Below are positions 6,141 to 7,042 of a stretch of 7,042 nt of DNA, in pieces. How positions within the stretch are numbered: the first letter of the stretch is position 1; every line of letters begins with the position of its first letter. Where the stretch lies: NCBI GenBank assembly GCA_018384835.1, contig JAHAYB010000113.1, forward strand, positions 1 to 7,042, in the 5' to 3' direction. The position numbers and the translations under genes were made by a program. Under the pieces are notes generated by a model that saw only the letters and a list, made by a program, of their open reading frames with translations, did not search any database and was not told where the DNA came from. This stretch comes from Comamonas sp. Its GTDB lineage: Bacteria > Pseudomonadota > Gammaproteobacteria > Burkholderiales > Burkholderiaceae_C.

Positions 6141-7042
6141 ATGTTGACCCTGATTGTTTTCTTCCTACTGCTTTTTGCTGCCTTTCCGATTGTAGGAACC
6201 ATTTTGGCGGGCGCTATCGTCTTTATGGCTAGCAATGATTTAGAGGTGCTCTATGAATCGGTGCCCTTGCAGTTTTATGGCGCATTAGAAATCAACAGTC
6301 TGTTGGCCATACCATTATTCCTGCTAGTAGGCGAAATCATGGGGCAAGCTGGCCTAACCCAGCGCCTGATTGCTGTCACCGAATTGCTAGTAGGCCGCTT
6401 GCGCGGTGGCATGGCCTACGCCAATCTCATTACCAATGCACTGGCCGCATCCATTTTAGGCTCGGCAGTGGCGCAAATTGGGGTGGTGAGCAAGGTCATG
6501 ATTCCGGCTATGGAGCGCATGGGCTATAAGCGCGAGTTCTCAGGCGCAGTGACTGTCTCTGCTGGTTTGCTGGGGCCGATTATTCCGCCCTCCATGCTAA
6601 TGATTATTTATGGTGTAGTAGCTGTACAGCCGATTGCCCCACTCTTTATTGCCGGTATTATTCCTGGGGTTGTGGTAATTATCGCCTTGGCACTGGTTAT
6701 TTTACTGACAGATATTTTCGGTGAAGGTTTACCAAAAGGTGCTAGCCGTACCGATAAATCCGCTATAAAAATAGTGGTTGATGGCTTGGTTCCAGCCGCT
6801 ATTCCTGTTGTGGTGATTATGGGTATTATGCTAGGGGTGATGACACCGACGGAATCAGGTGCGGTCGCCTCCATGATTGCCTTGGCCTTGGGGCTGGCCT
6901 ACAAAGAGCTAAAGTTAGCAGATTTATCGAAAATTCTCCTCAATGTGGCGACTAATACTGCCACTATTACCGGCCTGATTGCTGCTGCTTCCGTTTTGAG
7001 TAGGACTTACGCAAACTATAAATTAATAGACAAATATAATGA
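6141..7042 (+). CDS. dctM: TRAP transporter large permease subunit (DctM family), 3' end missing and apparently interrupted
   Basis: The frame opens at ATG 6141, three bases after the dctQ stop, and reaches the window end without a stop. Residues 1-287 are plainly DctM, the 12-helix-type inner-membrane subunit that carries out sodium-driven transport. They include the start MLTLIVFFLLLFAAFPIVG, the conserved ITNALAASILGSAVAQ region, GPIIPPS (145-151) followed by MLMIIYG, and TPTESGAVAS (from residue 235). Family members are usually about 425 residues. After AAASVLS (281-287) a tryptophan and another membrane segment are expected. Instead the frame reads RTYANYKLIDKYN, 13 polar residues from very AT-rich codons, with no family resemblance. 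The true host coding sequence therefore probably ends at about 7001, where foreign DNA begins. If so, this is a disrupted gene and the transporter is likely non-functional. The Shine-Dalgarno is weak (purine-rich AGAAAGAAAG near 6124-6133). Confidence 0.85.
   Translation, partial: MLTLIVFFLLLFAAFPIVGTILAGAIVFMASNDLEVLYESVPLQFYGALEINSLLAIPLFLLVGEIMGQAGLTQRLIAVTELLVGRLRGGMAYANLITNALAASILGSAVAQIGVVSKVMIPAMERMGYKREFSGAVTVSAGLLGPIIPPSMLMIIYGVVAVQPIAPLFIAGIIPGVVVIIALALVILLTDIFGEGLPKGASRTDKSAIKIVVDGLVPAAIPVVVIMGIMLGVMTPTESGAVASMIALALGLAYKELKLADLSKILLNVATNTATITGLIAAASVLSRTYANYKLIDKYN
7002..7042. mobile_element. Probable end of an insertion sequence that has entered dctM
   Basis: Within dctM, composition drops abruptly: the last ~27 bases (7016-7042) hold very few G or C, while the preceding DctM sequence is near 50% GC. 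The change is preceded by AGGACTTACGCAAA (7002-7015), which resembles the terminal inverted repeats of several insertion sequences as I remember them; I cannot name the element. Protein similarity to DctM stops at the same point. An ATG at 7039-7041 could begin, or lie near, a transposase gene, but the window ends there. The other terminus, the target-site duplication and the transposase all lie outside, so the call is an inference. The exact first base could be one to three bases either side of 7002. Confidence 0.5.

Noticed and set aside
1..7042. A wholly new defence, mobile or RNA-based system in the window
   Set aside because: Apart from the partial gene at the left edge and the small DUF2789 protein, every gene belongs to a known catabolic or transport family. 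There is no repeat array, RNA gene or unexplained long non-coding stretch; the only foreign-looking DNA is the last ~40 bases.

Overview
The window looks like chromosomal DNA of a betaproteobacterium, most likely a member of the Comamonadaceae. The reasons are the GC content of roughly 60-65% in most genes, the DUF2789 gene, and the gentisate-type aromatic catabolic genes typical of that group. This taxonomic guess rests on general resemblance only. All recognised genes lie on the + strand.

Layout. Positions 1-126 hold the unidentified C-terminal end of a gene that begins upstream. Positions 201-449 encode a small DUF2789 protein, closed by a strong intrinsic terminator (480-513). A short promoter/operator region follows (514-624), containing a perfect 11-bp inverted repeat (561-571 / 591-601). 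It precedes a tightly packed cluster: a flavin monooxygenase best read as 3-hydroxybenzoate 6-hydroxylase (625-1851), gentisate 1,2-dioxygenase (1903-3030), fumarylpyruvate hydrolase (3106-3813), a zeta-class GST-like maleylpyruvate isomerase (3833-4495), and a TRAP transporter (periplasmic binding protein 4565-5539, small permease 5634-6137, large permease from 6141).

How the genes work together. The monooxygenase converts 3-hydroxybenzoate to gentisate. The dioxygenase opens the ring to maleylpyruvate, the glutathione-dependent isomerase makes fumarylpyruvate, and the hydrolase splits that to fumarate and pyruvate for central metabolism. The TRAP system next to them is the likely importer of 3-hydroxybenzoate or gentisate. 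A stem-loop with a U-run between the binding-protein gene and the permease genes probably lowers permease expression relative to the binding protein.

The most unusual point is the right edge. The DctM reading frame loses family resemblance near position 7000 and runs into a very AT-rich tail that starts with a terminal-repeat-like sequence (around 7002-7015). This suggests an insertion sequence has interrupted the large permease gene at about residue 287. The catabolic enzymes look intact, so the host may still degrade internally supplied substrate but lack this uptake route. I found no CRISPR array, RNA gene or wholly new system. No stretch longer than 300 bases lacks a gene.
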